64,000 bases of DNA. Source: Collinsella sp. WCA1-178-WT-3 (M1) (GTDB taxonomy: Bacteria > Actinomycetota > Coriobacteriia > Coriobacteriales > Coriobacteriaceae). Numbering within the stretch: position 1 is the first letter of the stretch; each line of letters starts with the position of its first letter. The DNA lies in NCBI RefSeq assembly GCF_009696325.1, contig NZ_VUME01000002.1, positions 124,001 to 188,000 on the forward strand, read 5' to 3'. The notes under the pieces are model-generated. The model saw nothing but the letters and a program-made list of their open reading frames with translations, was not told the origin of the DNA and searched no databases. Both the position numbers and the translations under genes were made by a program. Of the stretch, positions 62,870 through 64,000 are shown piece after piece.

Positions 62870-63170
62870 CGTTGATGGGGACGAGTAGTCGGCCGTCCGC
62901 ATGCTACAGAGAGCGGGGAGCGCTGAGAACCCGTGCATGAGACCGATGAAAATCACCCCGGAGCTGCGGTCCCAACGGACGTGCCGCGCAGGCACGTCTT
63001 AGTAGATATCGCCGAGATGGTCGTCGATACAGGCCAGCCGAGTAACGGATGCGAGCGCGCAGCGACGCGGGCGAGGGCATCTAAGCTGGGTGGTTAAGCG
63101 AAGAGCTTTTACGGGCAGACTGCCTGTCTTGTGGCGCTTCGTCCCAGCTTGCAGGGACGGGCGCTTTTTT
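62870..63170 (+). ncRNA. T-box leader (tRNA-Ile sensing) upstream of ileS
   Basis: The leader has the T-box order. An AGTAG on the 5' side of stem I (62884-62888) is followed by AGAGAGC, and a specifier loop GAAAATCACC with the Ile codon ATC (62952-62954). The antiterminator forms from AAGCTGGG (63083-63090) with CCCAGCTT (63143-63150), and CGAAG with CTTCG. The bulge starts TGGT (63091-63094), complementary to ACCA at the tRNA-Ile end. The competing terminator pairs 63134-63145 with 63154-63164, followed by TTTTTT. Uncharged tRNA-Ile should allow read-through into ileS. Confidence 0.85.
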
Positions 63171-63213
63171 GGTGCCCAGAGGGCGTGCGCGCCCATGACA
63201 AGAAAGGGGTACC

Positions 63214-64000
63214 GTGGCAAACGAGTACAAGCAGACGATGAATCTGCCCAAGACCGGTTTTCCCATGCGTGCCGGTCTTTCCAAGTCCGAGCCCAAGCGA
63301 CTCAAGGACTGGCAGGACAACAAGGTCTACGAGCAAGTTCTAAAGAAGAACAAGGGTCACAAGAAGTTCGTGCTGCACGACGGCCCTCCCTATGCCAACG
63401 GCCCGATCCACATCGGCCACGCCATGAACAAGATCTCTAAGGACATGATCAACCGTTACTGGATGATGCAGGGCTATGAGGTTCCCTATGTCCCCGGTTG
63501 GGACTGCCACGGTCAGCCGATTGAGCACAAGGTCGAGGAGAAGCTCGGCACCGAGAAGTTCAACCAGACCTCCACGGCTAAGATCCGCGAGCTTTGCAAT
63601 AAGTTCGCTGTCGAGAACATCGAGCTGCAGAAGGCCGGCTTCCGTCGCCTGGGCGTGCTTGGCGACTGGGACAACCCGTATCTGACGCTCTATCACCAGC
63701 ATGACGCCGCCGACATCGAGGTCTTCAAGGCCATGTTCGACAAGGGCATGATCTATCGCGGTCATAAGCCCGTCCACTGGTGCAAGCACTGCCACACCGC
63801 GCTGGCCGAGGCCGAGATCGAGTACTCCGACGAGACGAGCCCGTCCATCTTCGTGCGCTTTGAGATGACCACTAAGCCTGCCGGTCTCGAGAGCTTCGAC
63901 GGCCCGGTTGACTTCATCATCTGGACGACCACGCCGTGGACCATCCCCTCTGACCAGGCCGTTTCCCTTAAGCCCGGCGCCGCCTATGTTGCCGTTGAGC
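63214..64000 (+). CDS. ileS: Isoleucyl-tRNA synthetase, 5' part (truncated by the window end)
   Basis: The first 262 codons of a class I aminoacyl-tRNA synthetase. The start is GTG 63214 behind AAAGGGG. The HIGH motif is in LHDGPPYANGPIHIGHAMNK, and GWDCHGQPIEHKVEE and KPVHWCKHCHTALAEAEIEY are characteristic of IleRS; the start of the CP1 editing domain (DFIIWTTTPWTIPSDQAV) is reached. The frame is open to the last base, so the gene continues beyond the window. It is controlled by the T-box upstream. Confidence 0.95.
   Translation, partial: MANEYKQTMNLPKTGFPMRAGLSKSEPKRLKDWQDNKVYEQVLKKNKGHKKFVLHDGPPYANGPIHIGHAMNKISKDMINRYWMMQGYEVPYVPGWDCHGQPIEHKVEEKLGTEKFNQTSTAKIRELCNKFAVENIELQKAGFRRLGVLGDWDNPYLTLYHQHDAADIEVFKAMFDKGMIYRGHKPVHWCKHCHTALAEAEIEYSDETSPSIFVRFEMTTKPAGLESFDGPVDFIIWTTTPWTIPSDQAVSLKPGAAYVAVE

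Overview
The window looks like a chromosomal segment of a high-GC, Gram-positive gut actinobacterium of the class Coriobacteriia, most likely Collinsella or a close relative. This is an inference from four things: strong GC bias at third codon positions, a long housekeeping block in Gram-positive order (rimP-nusA-infB to rpoD; asp23-fakA-recG to ffh), a T-box in front of ileS, and a Gram-positive-style Pel exopolysaccharide operon. No rRNA, phage, transposase or CRISPR-Cas locus is visible.

Layout. Positions 1-5084 carry minus-strand metabolic genes: an M24 peptidase, then a three-gene unit of GlpA-like flavoprotein, FAD/NAD oxidoreductase and DUF1667 protein, interspersed with palindromic repeat elements. 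Positions 5085-5883 hold no gene but contain a very regular array of 14 half-sites in alternating orientation with an 80-nt period. A zinc-ribbon membrane protein and thrS follow. Positions 8968-20063 form one tight operon, pelD-pelE-pelA(deacetylase)-pelF-pelG-cotH-VTC-DUF4956. Positions 20130-23273 hold a transsulfuration-like PLP protein, a ModE-like regulator and guaB. leuS follows, then the translation/transcription operon rimP-nusA-infB-rbfA-nrnA-truB-ribF-dnaG, and rpoD. Two identical tRNA-Asn genes precede the block asp23-fakA-recG-rsmD-coaD-DivIVA-like-yceD-rpmF-plsX-acpP-rnc-smc-ftsY-ffh. The last 10 kb hold a DUF134/NifX regulator, thyA-dfrA, an rRNA/tRNA methyltransferase, a MATE transporter, cobO, ftsH, a DUF523 gene, an iron-type alcohol dehydrogenase, and a T-box-controlled ileS that runs off the window.

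How the genes work together. The Pel operon encodes a c-di-GMP receptor (PelD, fused to an SDR-like domain), a TPR membrane partner (PelE), a deacetylase without the hydrolase domain (PelA), a glycosyltransferase (PelF) and a Wzx/MATE-like transporter (PelG). It runs without a gap into a CotH kinase-like lipoprotein, a VTC-domain protein and a DUF4956 membrane protein, so surface-polymer modification may be coupled to Pel production. The housekeeping blocks cover ribosome maturation, initiation, replication priming, membrane lipid synthesis, chromosome organisation and protein targeting.

The most unusual content is non-coding: the 80-nt-period array at 5253-5793, and several families of long intergenic palindromes. 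Within individual palindrome copies the arms are kept complementary although their sequence differs between copies.
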